The notes: generated by a model from the letters alone, not told the origin. A stretch of DNA of 64,000 bases from Lentimicrobium sp. (GCA_019429275.1 JAHYJC010000020.1:1-64000); one strand, 5' to 3'; shown: positions 46,036 through 56,612, counted from the stretch's first letter. Numbers and translations are program-made.

Positions 46036-46755
46036 ATGCAAAAACTCCTCAGAATCATTTTGAAAATTACAAAATGGTTTCTGTTGTCCGCCGGAATATT
46101 TTTCATAATTCTTTGCGTTGTTGCATTTACTACCCTTCCTTACCATTTGTATCACAGACTGGCAACTTATTCGCTTCCCGATAAATTTCCCCCCAAAGCT
46201 ATAGTTATGTTGTCAGGAGCTGGTATACCCAGCGAAAACGGACTGATCAGGGCTTATTATACTGCAAAGCTTGCGGCTAAATTTCCTGATGCAAGGGTTG
46301 TGGTTGTTGCTCCTGGTGATACAAGCAATAAGGAAAGCGATCCGGTAAAAATTGCCAATGAATTGACGATCAGGGGTGTAAGTGCAGACAGAATAATTTT
46401 TGAACCCAATGGGAAAAATACAAGGGGTCAAGCTTTAAACCTAGCGTCAGGGTCATTTAAAGATTTAATCAATTCTTACATTATTATCGTTTCCTCTCCC
46501 GAACACATCACCAGGGCTGTTAAAACATTTAATCGTGCCGGATTCACCTGGGTGAGTGGTATGCCGACTTTCGAAACCTCCCTTTCAGAAAATCTGGAAT
46601 TTGATGACAACACACTGGAAGGTAATAAAATGGTACCACCCATTGGGGGCAACCTTCAGTTCAGGTATCAGTTCTGGAACCATCTGAAGTATGAAATCCT
46701 GGTTATCAGAGAGTATTTTGCACTTGCCTTCTATAAATTAAGAGGTTGGATATAG
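46036..46755 (+). CDS. YdcF-family (DUF218) membrane protein
   Basis: This 239-residue protein has an N-terminal transmembrane helix (about 14-36) and a DUF218/YdcF-like alpha/beta domain: AIVMLSGAGIPSENGLIRAYYTA, DARVVVVAPGD and IIVSSPEHITRAVKTFNRAGF. Related ElyC/SanA proteins affect peptidoglycan or outer-membrane integrity. It lies upstream of the PBP2/RodA pair. Confidence 0.82.
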   Translation: MQKLLRIILKITKWFLLSAGIFFIILCVVAFTTLPYHLYHRLATYSLPDKFPPKAIVMLSGAGIPSENGLIRAYYTAKLAAKFPDARVVVVAPGDTSNKESDPVKIANELTIRGVSADRIIFEPNGKNTRGQALNLASGSFKDLINSYIIIVSSPEHITRAVKTFNRAGFTWVSGMPTFETSLSENLEFDDNTLEGNKMVPPIGGNLQFRYQFWNHLKYEILVIREYFALAFYKLRGWI

Positions 46756-46926
46756 TAATTCCTTTACTAAACAATCTGTCAATTTGATCCGGACAGAAAT
46801 CGCAATCCAGGTGAATTTGTCTATTGCTGGTCTTCCCTAAAAAGGTTTTTATAGTTTCTCCTCTTGGTAGGGCGAAGCATGTTAATCAGTAAATTTGTGA
46901 CCGACATAAAATGATTTCACTGTCCA

Positions 46927-48729
46927 ATGATCAATAAATCCCTTGCTTCGAGAAAACAAACTATAATTGCCATATTTGTTGTATTAGGTGCAATATTTAT
47001 TCTCAGGTTGTTTTTCCTTCAGGTAATTGACGAAACCTATGTTCATTCGGCAAATAACAATGTACTCCGATATGTAACCCAATACCCGGCACGGGGCCTG
47101 ATTTATGACCGCAATGGTAAACTGCTTGTTTACAATGAAGCAGTCTATGACCTGATGGTGCTTCCTGTTCAGGTTAAGCCGATGGATACTCTTGAATTTT
47201 GTCGTTTACTTGATATTTCTATTGAAGGTTTTAGAGAGCGGCTGAAAAAAGCAAAATCATTCAGTCGTTATAAACCCAGCCTCTTCGAAAAGCAAATATC
47301 AAAGGAAGCTTATGGTTTCATTGAAGAAAAACTTTACCGATATCAGGGATTTTACGTGCAACCCCGAACTCTCAGGAAATATCCAACACCCATGGCTGCT
47401 CATTTGTTGGGTTATGTTGGTGAAGTAAATCAGACCGTTATTGATAAGGGTTCTTATTATAAATCAGGGGATTACATCGGAATCAGCGGACTGGAAAAAT
47501 CCTATGAAGAAGCCCTGAGGGGAGTTAAGGGAATCAAAGTAAGGATGGTGGATGTTCATAACAGAGAGGTTGGAAGTTACCTGGAAGGTGCGCTGGATAC
47601 AATTTCAGTCATGGGTAAAGATCTTCACCTGACCATTGATGCCGATCTTCAGGAATACGGCGAATTACTAATGACAGGCAAAATGGGAAGTGTGGTCGCC
47701 ATTGAACCTTCAACCGGAGAAATACTGGCTTTTTTATCCAGTCCGGCCTATGATCCAAATCTGCTGGTTGGCAGAGTCAGGGGAAGGAACTTTAAAGCGC
47801 TTTCAGAAAATCCTGTTAAACCGCTGCTGAACAGGGCCATGATGGGTCAATATCCACCGGGTTCTACTTTTAAAATGGTCAACGACCTGGTAGGACTGCA
47901 GGAAGGAGTGCTCAAACTTTCTACGCGTTACAGTTGTCAGGGGCCTGGCACATCACCCATCCGGTGTACGCATAATCACCAGTCGCCGCTGGATGTGATC
48001 GTTGCCATTGAACAATCCTGTAATCCTTTTCACTGGCAGGTATTCCGCTCAATATTGGGCAGTGCGGGCCACGGTAGTTTGCGTGAGAATTATGTAAGCT
48101 GGCGAAAACATGTAATGAGCATGGGCTTTGGCCATACGCTTGGTACTGACATTGGCAGTGAACTCAGGGGTAATATACCGACTGCAGAAGAATTTGACCG
48201 GATTTATGGAAAAGGCCGCTGGAATGCTATGACGGTAAGGTCATTATCCATCGGACAAGGAGAAATACTGGCAACTCCGCTGCAAATTGCGAACTCAGGT
48301 GCAGTCATGGCAAACAGGGGATTTTATTATGTTCCTCATATTGTTAAATCTGTTGGCGACAGCGGAACTTCTGCTAATACATTTCAGAAGGTTGTGTCAT
48401 CCATACACCCGTCTCATTATGAAGTGGTGGTTGATGGTATGAGACAGGTTGCGACCTCAGGTACTGCCAGGTGGTATCAACCCGAAGGAATAACCATGTG
48501 TGGGAAAACCGGAACTGCCGAAAATCCACATGGAAAGGACCATTCGCTTTTCACGGCCTTTGCACCGGATGTTAACCCCGTGATTGCAATAGCCGTTGTG
48601 ATTGAAAATGCAGGATTTGGTTCTACCTGGGCATTGCCCATCGCTTCTCTGATGATTGAAAAATACATCAAAGGCGAAGTCAAACGGAAAGATCTGGAAG
48701 AAAGAATGATAAACAGCAAACTATACTGA
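46927..48729 (+). CDS. mrdA: Penicillin-binding protein 2
   Basis: This 600-residue class B PBP has one N-terminal transmembrane helix (about 13-32), a dimerisation domain (about 50-230) and a transpeptidase domain with the three motifs S-T-F-K at 313-316, S-C-N at 364-366 and K-T-G at 527-529. It crosslinks peptidoglycan for rod-shaped growth. A TAAATTTG element at 46890-46897 may be its -7. The rodA gene follows after 3 bp. Confidence 0.95.
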   Translation: MINKSLASRKQTIIAIFVVLGAIFILRLFFLQVIDETYVHSANNNVLRYVTQYPARGLIYDRNGKLLVYNEAVYDLMVLPVQVKPMDTLEFCRLLDISIEGFRERLKKAKSFSRYKPSLFEKQISKEAYGFIEEKLYRYQGFYVQPRTLRKYPTPMAAHLLGYVGEVNQTVIDKGSYYKSGDYIGISGLEKSYEEALRGVKGIKVRMVDVHNREVGSYLEGALDTISVMGKDLHLTIDADLQEYGELLMTGKMGSVVAIEPSTGEILAFLSSPAYDPNLLVGRVRGRNFKALSENPVKPLLNRAMMGQYPPGSTFKMVNDLVGLQEGVLKLSTRYSCQGPGTSPIRCTHNHQSPLDVIVAIEQSCNPFHWQVFRSILGSAGHGSLRENYVSWRKHVMSMGFGHTLGTDIGSELRGNIPTAEEFDRIYGKGRWNAMTVRSLSIGQGEILATPLQIANSGAVMANRGFYYVPHIVKSVGDSGTSANTFQKVVSSIHPSHYEVVVDGMRQVATSGTARWYQPEGITMCGKTGTAENPHGKDHSLFTAFAPDVNPVIAIAVVIENAGFGSTWALPIASLMIEKYIKGEVKRKDLEERMINSKLY

Positions 48730-48732
48730 TCG

Positions 48733-49992
48733 GTGCGCGAAAGAAATGAAATTTACAACAATATTGACTGGAAACTGATTCTTATATACCTGGGATTGGT
48801 TTTAATTGGTTGGATTAATATTTATGCAGCTGTATATAACGAATCCCATAGCAGCATCCTTGACCTATCGCAAAGCTATGGCAAACAATTGATCTGGATA
48901 ATAACATCACTATTTATCGGGCTGGTCATTATACTCACAGATGCACGGTTTTTCAGCACTTTTGCCTATCTGATATTCGGTGCCACCCTACTTATGCTAA
49001 TCGGGGTATTGTTATTTGGAAACACGGTATCCGGATCAAAATCATGGTTTCATATCGGAAGTTTCGGATTGCAACCAGCAGAATTTGCAAAATTTGCAAC
49101 AAATCTTGCCCTGGCAAAATTCTTCAGCACTCAGCATATCAATATCAAAGAATTCAAAACCAGAACCATTCCACTTTTTATACTTGGAACACCCGCATTA
49201 TTGATTTTGCTGCAGAATGACACAGGATCAGCATTGGTTTACTCTTCATTTATACTGGTTTTATACCGCATGGGGTTATCAGGTAACTATCTTCTTGCGG
49301 GAGTTTTGACGGGTATACTTACAATTTCAACCTTGATGGTTGGGCAGTATTATGTTATGGGATTTATTGGGTTGCTTGCCGGGGGATTACTATTTTTTAT
49401 CAAACGAAACAGGACCAATATCATACATATTTCAGCCCTGGTATTACTCGCCGTTGGCTTTATTTTTTCGGTGGATTTTGCTTTCGATAATTTTCTTGGA
49501 GATCATCAGAAGGCCCGGATCAATGTGCTGCTTGGCAAAGAAATTGACTTGAAAGGAACCGGATATAACGTAAATCAGTCAAAAATCGCCATTGGGTCAG
49601 GAGGCTTTTTCGGGAAGGGCTTTCTGAAAGGTACACAAACCAAGTATAATTTTGTTCCTGAGCAGAGTACCGATTTTATTTTTTGCACAGTTGGCGAAGA
49701 ATGGGGCTTCATAGGGACGTCAGTAGTTGTGGCGTTGTTTATTTTGCTTCTGATAAGAATAATAACCATAGCCGAACGACAACGATCCACATTTAGTCTT
49801 ATGTATGGTTATGGCGTTGCCTCCATACTTTTTTTCCATTTTGCAATTAATATTGGTATGACTATAGGACTGGTCCCAGTCATTGGAATTCCTCTGCCTT
49901 TCTTCAGTTATGGAGGCTCCTCACTCTGGGCATTTACTATTCTGCTTTTTATCTTTATCAAGTTGGATATAAAAAGGGCCGCTTTGCTTTGA
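48733..49992 (+). CDS. rodA: RodA peptidoglycan glycosyltransferase
   Basis: This 419-residue SEDS-family protein has about ten membrane helices and the family C-terminal pattern GLVPVIGIPLPFFSYGGSS. The start is GTG at 48733, 3 bp after the PBP2 stop. SEDS proteins polymerise glycan strands together with the class B PBP; here the pair form one translation unit. MreB/C/D are not in the window. Confidence 0.95.
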   Translation: MRERNEIYNNIDWKLILIYLGLVLIGWINIYAAVYNESHSSILDLSQSYGKQLIWIITSLFIGLVIILTDARFFSTFAYLIFGATLLMLIGVLLFGNTVSGSKSWFHIGSFGLQPAEFAKFATNLALAKFFSTQHINIKEFKTRTIPLFILGTPALLILLQNDTGSALVYSSFILVLYRMGLSGNYLLAGVLTGILTISTLMVGQYYVMGFIGLLAGGLLFFIKRNRTNIIHISALVLLAVGFIFSVDFAFDNFLGDHQKARINVLLGKEIDLKGTGYNVNQSKIAIGSGGFFGKGFLKGTQTKYNFVPEQSTDFIFCTVGEEWGFIGTSVVVALFILLLIRIITIAERQRSTFSLMYGYGVASILFFHFAINIGMTIGLVPVIGIPLPFFSYGGSSLWAFTILLFIFIKLDIKRAALL

Positions 49993-50019
49993 CATGAAAA
50001 CTGTTGCAATTTCATTTGT

Positions 50020-51735
50020 ATGAAAGATCCAATCCTGAAAGTCAATAACCTAAGTATCTCATTCTTAAATGAAATTGAATGGGTAACAGTAGTTGATGAT
50101 GTAAGTTTCTCACTAAACCGTAAGGAGACTTTAGGAATAGTTGGTGAAAGCGGATCAGGAAAATCGGTTACATCGCTGGCCGTTATGCAATTGCTGCCCC
50201 GTGGGTACAGCCGTATTCATTCGGGCGAAATCATCTTCTCGGGAGCAGATCAGGAGTTGGTCAAACTACACAACCTGCCCGAAAAGATAATGAGAAATAT
50301 CAGGGGCCGCACCATCAGCATGATTTTTCAGGAGCCTATGACTTCTCTGAATCCTGTCATGAGATGTGGAAAGCAGATCACCGAATCGGTAAAATTTCAT
50401 CTGGGGTACAGCAACGCCAAAGCCAAAAGCTATGTGATGGAATTGCTGTCAGAGGTTATGCTTCCTGATCCTCAAAGGATCTTCCGGTCATATCCTCATC
50501 AGCTCTCAGGCGGTCAGAAACAACGTGTGATGATCGCAATGGCTATTGCCTGCCGGCCCGAAATTCTTATTGCCGATGAGCCGACAACCGCCCTGGATGT
50601 AACTGTTCAGAAAAATATTCTCCGCCTTTTAAAATCCATCCAAAAGAAATTTGACATGAGCCTGATTTTTATCAGCCATGACCTGGGAGTAATATCTGAA
50701 ATTGCCGATACGGTGGTAGTAATGAATAAGGGTAAAATTGTTGAGCAGGGTACAGTTAAAAATGTTTTTCAGAATCCTCAGCATCCCTATACACAAGGCC
50801 TTATTGCCTGTCGTCCACCTTTAGACAGACGATTGAAACGGCTCCCGGTAATCAGCGATTTTACCAATAACCACTTGCATGATATCCGTGATGCAGCCAT
50901 AATCAGTCATGAGGAACGGCTGATTCATCATCAGAAACTTTATCAAGGCAATCCGATTTTGGTTGTTGAAAACCTGAAGGTACATTTTAACAGCAGGAAA
51001 AGTCTATTCAACCGGAAATCGCAGGTTTTCAAAGCTGTTGACGATGTCAGTTTCCGGGTTTTCAGAGGCGAAACGCTGGGCTTGGTTGGTGAATCGGGAT
51101 GTGGCAAAACAACACTCGGGAGAGCTCTTCTCCGACTCACCGAACCAAACGGAGGTCAGGTAATTTATAATGACCGGGAAATAACCAGGCTTAATCCTGA
51201 AACGCTGAGGCGAATGAGGCGTCGGATTCAAATTGTTTTTCAGGATCCATACTCTTCACTGAACCCAAGAATCACGGTCGGAGAAGCAATTATGGAGCCC
51301 ATGATTGTACACGGTCTGGAAAGCAGTGGCAGAGAAAGAAAGAAAAAGGTTATGCGTCTGCTTGGCAGGGTTGGGCTTGAAGAGAGCAGTTATGATCGCT
51401 TCCCCCATCAGTTCTCGGGGGGACAGAGACAAAGGATAAGTATTGCCAGGGCGCTGGCCGTTGATCCTGAATTTATTATCTGTGACGAATCGGTATCAGC
51501 ACTGGATGTTTCTGTTCAAGCGCAGGTTTTGAATCTGTTGAATGATCTTAAAAGGGATTTCGGGTTTACCTACATCTTTATTTCTCATGACCTATCAGTT
51601 GTTCGTTTTATGTCGGACAGGATAATGGTGATGCGAAACGGTAAAATAGTTGAGGCCGGAGAAGCAGATGAAATTTACAACAATCCACAGGAAGCTTATA
51701 CCCGTGAATTGATCAGCGCAATTCCAGGCAGTTAG
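50020..51735 (+). CDS. Fused dipeptide/oligopeptide ABC transporter ATPase
   Basis: This 571-residue protein joins two ABC ATPase domains of the DppD/DppF (OppD/OppF) type. Walker A motifs are at 42-49 (GESGSGKS) and 357-364 (GESGCGKT). Signature motifs are LSGGQKQR and FSGGQRQR; Walker B regions are IADEPTTALDV and ICDESVSALDV. It would energise peptide or other substrate uptake, but no permease or binding protein is adjacent. Fused forms of this type occur in Bacteroidota. It follows rodA by 27 bp. Confidence 0.9.
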   Translation: MKDPILKVNNLSISFLNEIEWVTVVDDVSFSLNRKETLGIVGESGSGKSVTSLAVMQLLPRGYSRIHSGEIIFSGADQELVKLHNLPEKIMRNIRGRTISMIFQEPMTSLNPVMRCGKQITESVKFHLGYSNAKAKSYVMELLSEVMLPDPQRIFRSYPHQLSGGQKQRVMIAMAIACRPEILIADEPTTALDVTVQKNILRLLKSIQKKFDMSLIFISHDLGVISEIADTVVVMNKGKIVEQGTVKNVFQNPQHPYTQGLIACRPPLDRRLKRLPVISDFTNNHLHDIRDAAIISHEERLIHHQKLYQGNPILVVENLKVHFNSRKSLFNRKSQVFKAVDDVSFRVFRGETLGLVGESGCGKTTLGRALLRLTEPNGGQVIYNDREITRLNPETLRRMRRRIQIVFQDPYSSLNPRITVGEAIMEPMIVHGLESSGRERKKKVMRLLGRVGLEESSYDRFPHQFSGGQRQRISIARALAVDPEFIICDESVSALDVSVQAQVLNLLNDLKRDFGFTYIFISHDLSVVRFMSDRIMVMRNGKIVEAGEADEIYNNPQEAYTRELISAIPGS

Positions 51736-51885
51736 CTTTGGAGATAATTTAACTCTGTTTTAAGAATTCCGGGCAGCAGCATTAAATCCGGATGATGACT
51801 CATGCAGTCTGCAAACACGAATGTTATCCAACCATCATGGTAATTGTGGTTAATTCTTACCTTTACACATTATATTCTTCATATT

Positions 51886-54105
51886 ATGGCAAATAAAAAA
51901 AAGGGAGCCGCCGTTTCCCAAACAAAAAACGACCCTTTTATCAAAACAGTTGAATCACTCTTTTCAACAAATCCCTTTAAATCATATAACTTCAGGCAAG
52001 TTTCAAAACTTCTGGGGGTCACTGATAAAGTAAGCAAGGAAATAGTCAGGTCAATCATTGAAAAACTTGCAGCTCAGGAAACCATACTTGAGCTGAACAG
52101 GGGCAAATTCAAATACAATCCCGATCTGCTTACCGATAAGATATTAACCACAACCGTAATAGGTTTGGTTGATATGAAACAAACCGGCAAGGCATATGTA
52201 GCTGTTAATGAGCTGGATGAAGATGTTTTTGTTGGCGCCGGACATACAGGGCATGCGCTTCACGGAGATACAGTAAAAGTTCATCTCTTCCCGTTAAGAA
52301 AAGGCAGAAAGCTTGAAGGCCAGATTGTTGAAGTTATCAGCAGGGGACGCACTCAATTTGTTGGTGTTGTGCAAATTACCGGCAAATTTGCATTTCTCAT
52401 ATCCGACGATGTTTCAATGCCCGTTGATATTTTTATTCCCAAAGAATCTCTCAATTCTGCCACACATGGGCAAAAAGCCATAGCGCGCATAACTGACTGG
52501 CCAGAGCGCTCGAAAAACCCTTTTGGGGAAATCATTCATGTGCTTGGAAAGCCCGGAGACAATAATGTAGAGATGAATTCCATCCTGGCTTCATTCGAAT
52601 TCCCATTGCAATTCAAGCCCGAAACACTTAAAGAGGCAGAAAAAATTCCCGAACACATCAGCGATGAAGAAATAGCCAAACGAAGAGATTTCAGGAAAAT
52701 CTGGACCTGTACCATTGACCCGCACGATGCCAAGGACTTCGACGATGCACTTTCGCTCCGAAAACTCGATTCCGGAGAATGGGAGATAGGTGTTCACATT
52801 GCCGATGTGTCGCATTATGTAAGACCGCAATCTGCCATTGACAAGGAGGGTTATGACAGAGGAACTTCTATTTATCTGGTTGACAGAACAATACCCATGT
52901 TGCCCGAAAAATTGTCGAACATGGTTTGTTCACTCAGGCCTCAGGAAGATAAACTTTGCTTTTCGTCTGTATTTACCATGAACGATAATGCAATAGTGAG
53001 TGCCGAATGGTATGGCAAAACCATCATCAACAGCAATAGGCGTTACAGCTATGAAGAAGTTCAGGCGATGATAGAAGGAGGCGAAGGAGATTTTAAGGAA
53101 GAATTGCTGATTTTAAACAAGCTTGCAACGGAACTCAGGGAAGAACGTTTTAAAAAAGGAGCAATTGCCTTTCATTCTGAAGAGGTGAAATTCATACTTG
53201 ATGAAAATGGCAAACCCATTGATACCTTTGTCAAAGAACAAAAAGAAGCGAATATGCTGATTGAGGATTTTATGCTGCTGGCCAACAGAAAAGTTGCAGA
53301 AAAAATTGGTCAGAAAAAAGGACAAGCCAAACCCAAAACCTTCGTTTACAGGATACATGATGAACCCAATCCTGAAAAACTGCAACGCTTTTCAGAATTT
53401 CTGACGAAACTTGGATATAAATTAAACATTGGCTCCCATAAAAGTGTGGCAAATTCATTCAACCACCTGTTTGACCAGTTAACCGGCAAAGGCGAAAAAA
53501 CAATGATTGAAACCATTGCCATCCGCACCATGTCAAAAGCCGAATATTCAACTGTAAATGTTGGTCATTATGGCCTTTCATTCCCTTTTTACACCCACTT
53601 CACCTCCCCTATCAGAAGATACCCCGATTTGATGGTTCACCGTCTGCTCGAGTGGTACCTCGCAGGGAAAGGTTCTGTAAGTCAAAATGAATATGAGGAA
53701 TACTGTGTTCATAGCTCTGAAATGGAGCGAAAAGCTGTTGAAGCAGAAAGGGCATCTATAAAATACAAACAGGCCGAATATCTTCAGGATAAAATCGGAC
53801 AGGCATTCGATGGCTTAATTTCCGGAGTGAGCAAATACGGGCTTTTTGTGGAACTCGAAGGTAGTAAATGCGAAGGGATGGTATCGCTGAAATACATGGA
53901 TGATGATTTCTATTTTCTTGATGAAGATAACTACAGGGTAATCGGTCAGCATCATGGCCGGGAATTTAAACTGGGCGACAAGATAAGAGTCCGGGTTAAA
54001 CGGGTTGATCTTCAGCGAAAACAGATGGATTTCAGCCTTAACGAAGACATTTCTTTGCCAAAACCCAATAAATTTGTAAATGTTAAATCAAAAAAAAGAA
54101 GATAA
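51886..54105 (+). CDS. rnr: Ribonuclease R
   Basis: This 739-residue protein starts at the ATG at 51886. The order is a winged-helix/RNase R N-terminal domain (about 15-75), cold-shock/OB domains (about 80-250), the RNB catalytic domain with the acidic DPHDAKDFDDAL at 278-289, and a C-terminal S1 domain (about 640-720; FDGLISGVSKYGLFVELEG). It degrades structured RNA processively 3' to 5'. Its stop overlaps the start of the dehydrogenase gene by one base. Confidence 0.95.
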   Translation: MANKKKGAAVSQTKNDPFIKTVESLFSTNPFKSYNFRQVSKLLGVTDKVSKEIVRSIIEKLAAQETILELNRGKFKYNPDLLTDKILTTTVIGLVDMKQTGKAYVAVNELDEDVFVGAGHTGHALHGDTVKVHLFPLRKGRKLEGQIVEVISRGRTQFVGVVQITGKFAFLISDDVSMPVDIFIPKESLNSATHGQKAIARITDWPERSKNPFGEIIHVLGKPGDNNVEMNSILASFEFPLQFKPETLKEAEKIPEHISDEEIAKRRDFRKIWTCTIDPHDAKDFDDALSLRKLDSGEWEIGVHIADVSHYVRPQSAIDKEGYDRGTSIYLVDRTIPMLPEKLSNMVCSLRPQEDKLCFSSVFTMNDNAIVSAEWYGKTIINSNRRYSYEEVQAMIEGGEGDFKEELLILNKLATELREERFKKGAIAFHSEEVKFILDENGKPIDTFVKEQKEANMLIEDFMLLANRKVAEKIGQKKGQAKPKTFVYRIHDEPNPEKLQRFSEFLTKLGYKLNIGSHKSVANSFNHLFDQLTGKGEKTMIETIAIRTMSKAEYSTVNVGHYGLSFPFYTHFTSPIRRYPDLMVHRLLEWYLAGKGSVSQNEYEEYCVHSSEMERKAVEAERASIKYKQAEYLQDKIGQAFDGLISGVSKYGLFVELEGSKCEGMVSLKYMDDDFYFLDEDNYRVIGQHHGREFKLGDKIRVRVKRVDLQRKQMDFSLNEDISLPKPNKFVNVKSKKRR

Positions 54106-55247
54106 TGGAAAATTTTATTGCCTATAATCCCACCAGTCTTCATTTTGGAAAAGATGTAATTGAGGGTTTGGGACAAATCATTAAAAAATACGGAACCAGG
54201 GTTTTACTTGTTTATGGAAAAGGATCAATAAAGCAGAATGGCCTTTATGACCTCGTTAAAAGTCAGCTCGGAAGTATTGAGGCCGAGGTATTTGAATACA
54301 GTGGAATTCGCTCGAACCCCATAATAGAAGATGTGGATGCCGCTGCAGCCCTTGGCAGAAGTAATTCTGTTGATGTTGTACTCGCTGTTGGGGGTGGCAG
54401 TGTAATAGATTCTTCTAAAATTATTTCAATTGCAATACCAGTTAATTTCCCTGCCTGGAATTTTTTCATCCGTAAGGCAGCACCCACAACTTCGGTGCCA
54501 CTCATTGCCGTGCTTACACTTGCTGCAACAGGCACTGAAATGAATCCGTTTGCTGTGGTCACAAATCATAAAGCTGAAACCAAAGGAAGTTTTGGTAGCC
54601 CGTTGACTTATCCCAAACATTCATTTCTAGACCCCCAATTCACTGTTTCTGTGCCTCGTGATTACACCGCGTATGGAGTTGCTGATCTGATTGCCCATTC
54701 ACTTGAAGCATTCTTCGGAAAAGGAGAAGAGGCCACCCTTTCTGATCGCCTGGTTTATTCCATCATAAGTGAAGCATTGGAATATGGACCTTTACTATTA
54801 AATGATCTTACAAACTATAAGCTACGCGCCAAAATAATGTATGCCGCCACCATGGCTCTCAATGGGTTGACCATGAATGGCAGAACATCGGGAGAATGGG
54901 GAGTACATAGCATTGGACACATTCTTTCATTGCTTTACGATGTACCTCATGGAGCTTCGCTGACCATTGTTTATCCTGCATGGCTGAAACTGCAAAAAGA
55001 CCGCATCGGTGAAAGAATTGCACTGCTTGGTCAGCATATTTTCGGAGTTCAGGGAGCAGATGAAACGATAAAGCAACTAGAGCAGTTCTTTAAAAATACA
55101 GGTTGTCCGGTCAGGCTGAGTGAAGTAAACGGAATAAGTCCTGATCCTGAAGAGATATACAGAATTATGGTGCATAACAAAGCAGCAACTAATGTTCATA
55201 AGCTGGATTATGTTGATTACCGGAAAATTATCGGATTGATGATGTAA
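54105..55247 (+). CDS. Iron-containing alcohol dehydrogenase
   Basis: This 380-residue Fe-ADH-family protein has the NAD-binding GGGSVIDSSKII, the segment LTLAATGTEMNPFAV and the His-containing metal-site region (ADLIAHSLEAFFGKG, HSIGHILSLLYDVPHGASL). Members are BdhA/BDH-type enzymes reducing aldehydes such as butanal. Substrate cannot be assigned. The start overlaps the RNase R stop (ATAATGG). Confidence 0.9.
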   Translation: MENFIAYNPTSLHFGKDVIEGLGQIIKKYGTRVLLVYGKGSIKQNGLYDLVKSQLGSIEAEVFEYSGIRSNPIIEDVDAAAALGRSNSVDVVLAVGGGSVIDSSKIISIAIPVNFPAWNFFIRKAAPTTSVPLIAVLTLAATGTEMNPFAVVTNHKAETKGSFGSPLTYPKHSFLDPQFTVSVPRDYTAYGVADLIAHSLEAFFGKGEEATLSDRLVYSIISEALEYGPLLLNDLTNYKLRAKIMYAATMALNGLTMNGRTSGEWGVHSIGHILSLLYDVPHGASLTIVYPAWLKLQKDRIGERIALLGQHIFGVQGADETIKQLEQFFKNTGCPVRLSEVNGISPDPEEIYRIMVHNKAATNVHKLDYVDYRKIIGLMM

Positions 55248-55267
55248 ATTCAACTAATGGATTAAAA

Positions 55268-56569
55268 ATGATCGGCAGGAGAAAAAAGAAATCATGGTTT
55301 CGCAGGCGTTTTTCTATATTGTTTTCGAAAAAAAGTGAAAAAAAGCGAAGTTCCATCGTTCCACCTATTGCGCCTGCTCAGGTTTCCCAAAATCCGGACA
55401 AACCGAAATTCAAGCCTTTTTTACGCTGGAAAAGAAAATTTTCGAAGCTGTTTAAGAAAAAGAGAACTGTTAAAATTATTGATCCCGAGAAATTAGCTGC
55501 TAACATTGCACTCAGGAATTTTAATCCTAACCCTGAGTTGCAGTCATCGGAAACTTCGGATCAGATAAGAACTGTACATTTATATAAAAGCCGCCGAGTT
55601 TACTACCACAAACAGCCTCAGATTACCGGCAAAAATGCAGAAGATAAAAAATCAGACATTCCTGATAAAGAGTCTTTTATATCTGTGGCCATTATAAAAA
55701 ATATAATGTCTAATCTCGACTTAAGGGCAATTGTCAATTCAGCTGGTTTGTTTATATTGTCTTATCTGTTTGTTTATTTATTATATCAGTTCGCCACAAT
55801 TTTTACCGCCTCCTTTTATGGAATTGATTCCGTACTCTATTATTATGAGGTCTATTTCCCGATTGGCAACAGCAGTAAATTTTGGACACAATCCAATATT
55901 ATTGCCATCACCCTGGCTGGCCCTCTGATTTGTGGTATATTGTCATTGCTGATATTCAAGGCCGTTGACCTCAACAAAGTGACTCATCATGGGCTAAGGC
56001 TTTTTTTACTTTGGGTTGCATATCAGGGTGCTGCGCACTTTTTGGGTGCTTTTACTGCAGGAATTATAACTAATCTTGGATTTGGATATGTCCCAAACTG
56101 GCTTTTTATAAACGTGTTTTTCAAGATTCTTATCTCTTTGATTTTTCTTTTCCTTTTAAGCTTTATCGGATATTATTCAACACCATTGGCTATAGGCAAT
56201 CTTCCTATTGGCAAGCACAAAGGCGAAGGCAGAATTGCCGGACTGATTTCTTCCTATTTAATGCCCTGGATACTTGGAACTGCAGTTCTTTATTTGGTAA
56301 AAATTCCATTAAAAGTACCTCAGCATGAATATATTCATGACTACGATACTATAATTCTGGTTTCCATTGTGTTCGCCATAATACCTGTTATTTTCAGGAC
56401 ACAATTCTTAAAAATTCCAGCCAACCTCAGGGTCAGGAGAATATCATATAACAGGGGGTTGCTGACTTTATCAGCAGCAGTGGCTACACTTATTTTATTC
56501 AGGTTTTTTCTTGAAAGAGGCATTCATTTTATAATCCGGTTTAGTTTCAATATGGGATTTTATGAATAG
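55268..56569 (+). CDS. Membrane protein with basic N-terminal extension
   Basis: This 433-residue protein has a strongly basic first 100 residues (MIGRRKKKSWFRRRF, LFKKKRTVK) and six or more membrane helices from about 150 to 430. I cannot assign a family; the layout is vaguely like Yip1-type integral membrane proteins, with no catalytic motif. It follows the alcohol dehydrogenase by 20 bp and could be co-transcribed. Confidence 0.65.
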   Translation: MIGRRKKKSWFRRRFSILFSKKSEKKRSSIVPPIAPAQVSQNPDKPKFKPFLRWKRKFSKLFKKKRTVKIIDPEKLAANIALRNFNPNPELQSSETSDQIRTVHLYKSRRVYYHKQPQITGKNAEDKKSDIPDKESFISVAIIKNIMSNLDLRAIVNSAGLFILSYLFVYLLYQFATIFTASFYGIDSVLYYYEVYFPIGNSSKFWTQSNIIAITLAGPLICGILSLLIFKAVDLNKVTHHGLRLFLLWVAYQGAAHFLGAFTAGIITNLGFGYVPNWLFINVFFKILISLIFLFLLSFIGYYSTPLAIGNLPIGKHKGEGRIAGLISSYLMPWILGTAVLYLVKIPLKVPQHEYIHDYDTIILVSIVFAIIPVIFRTQFLKIPANLRVRRISYNRGLLTLSAAVATLILFRFFLERGIHFIIRFSFNMGFYE

Positions 56570-56612
56570 TCCTGAAAACATAGTAATTAAACTCAAATTC
56601 CTGGTTGGCTCA

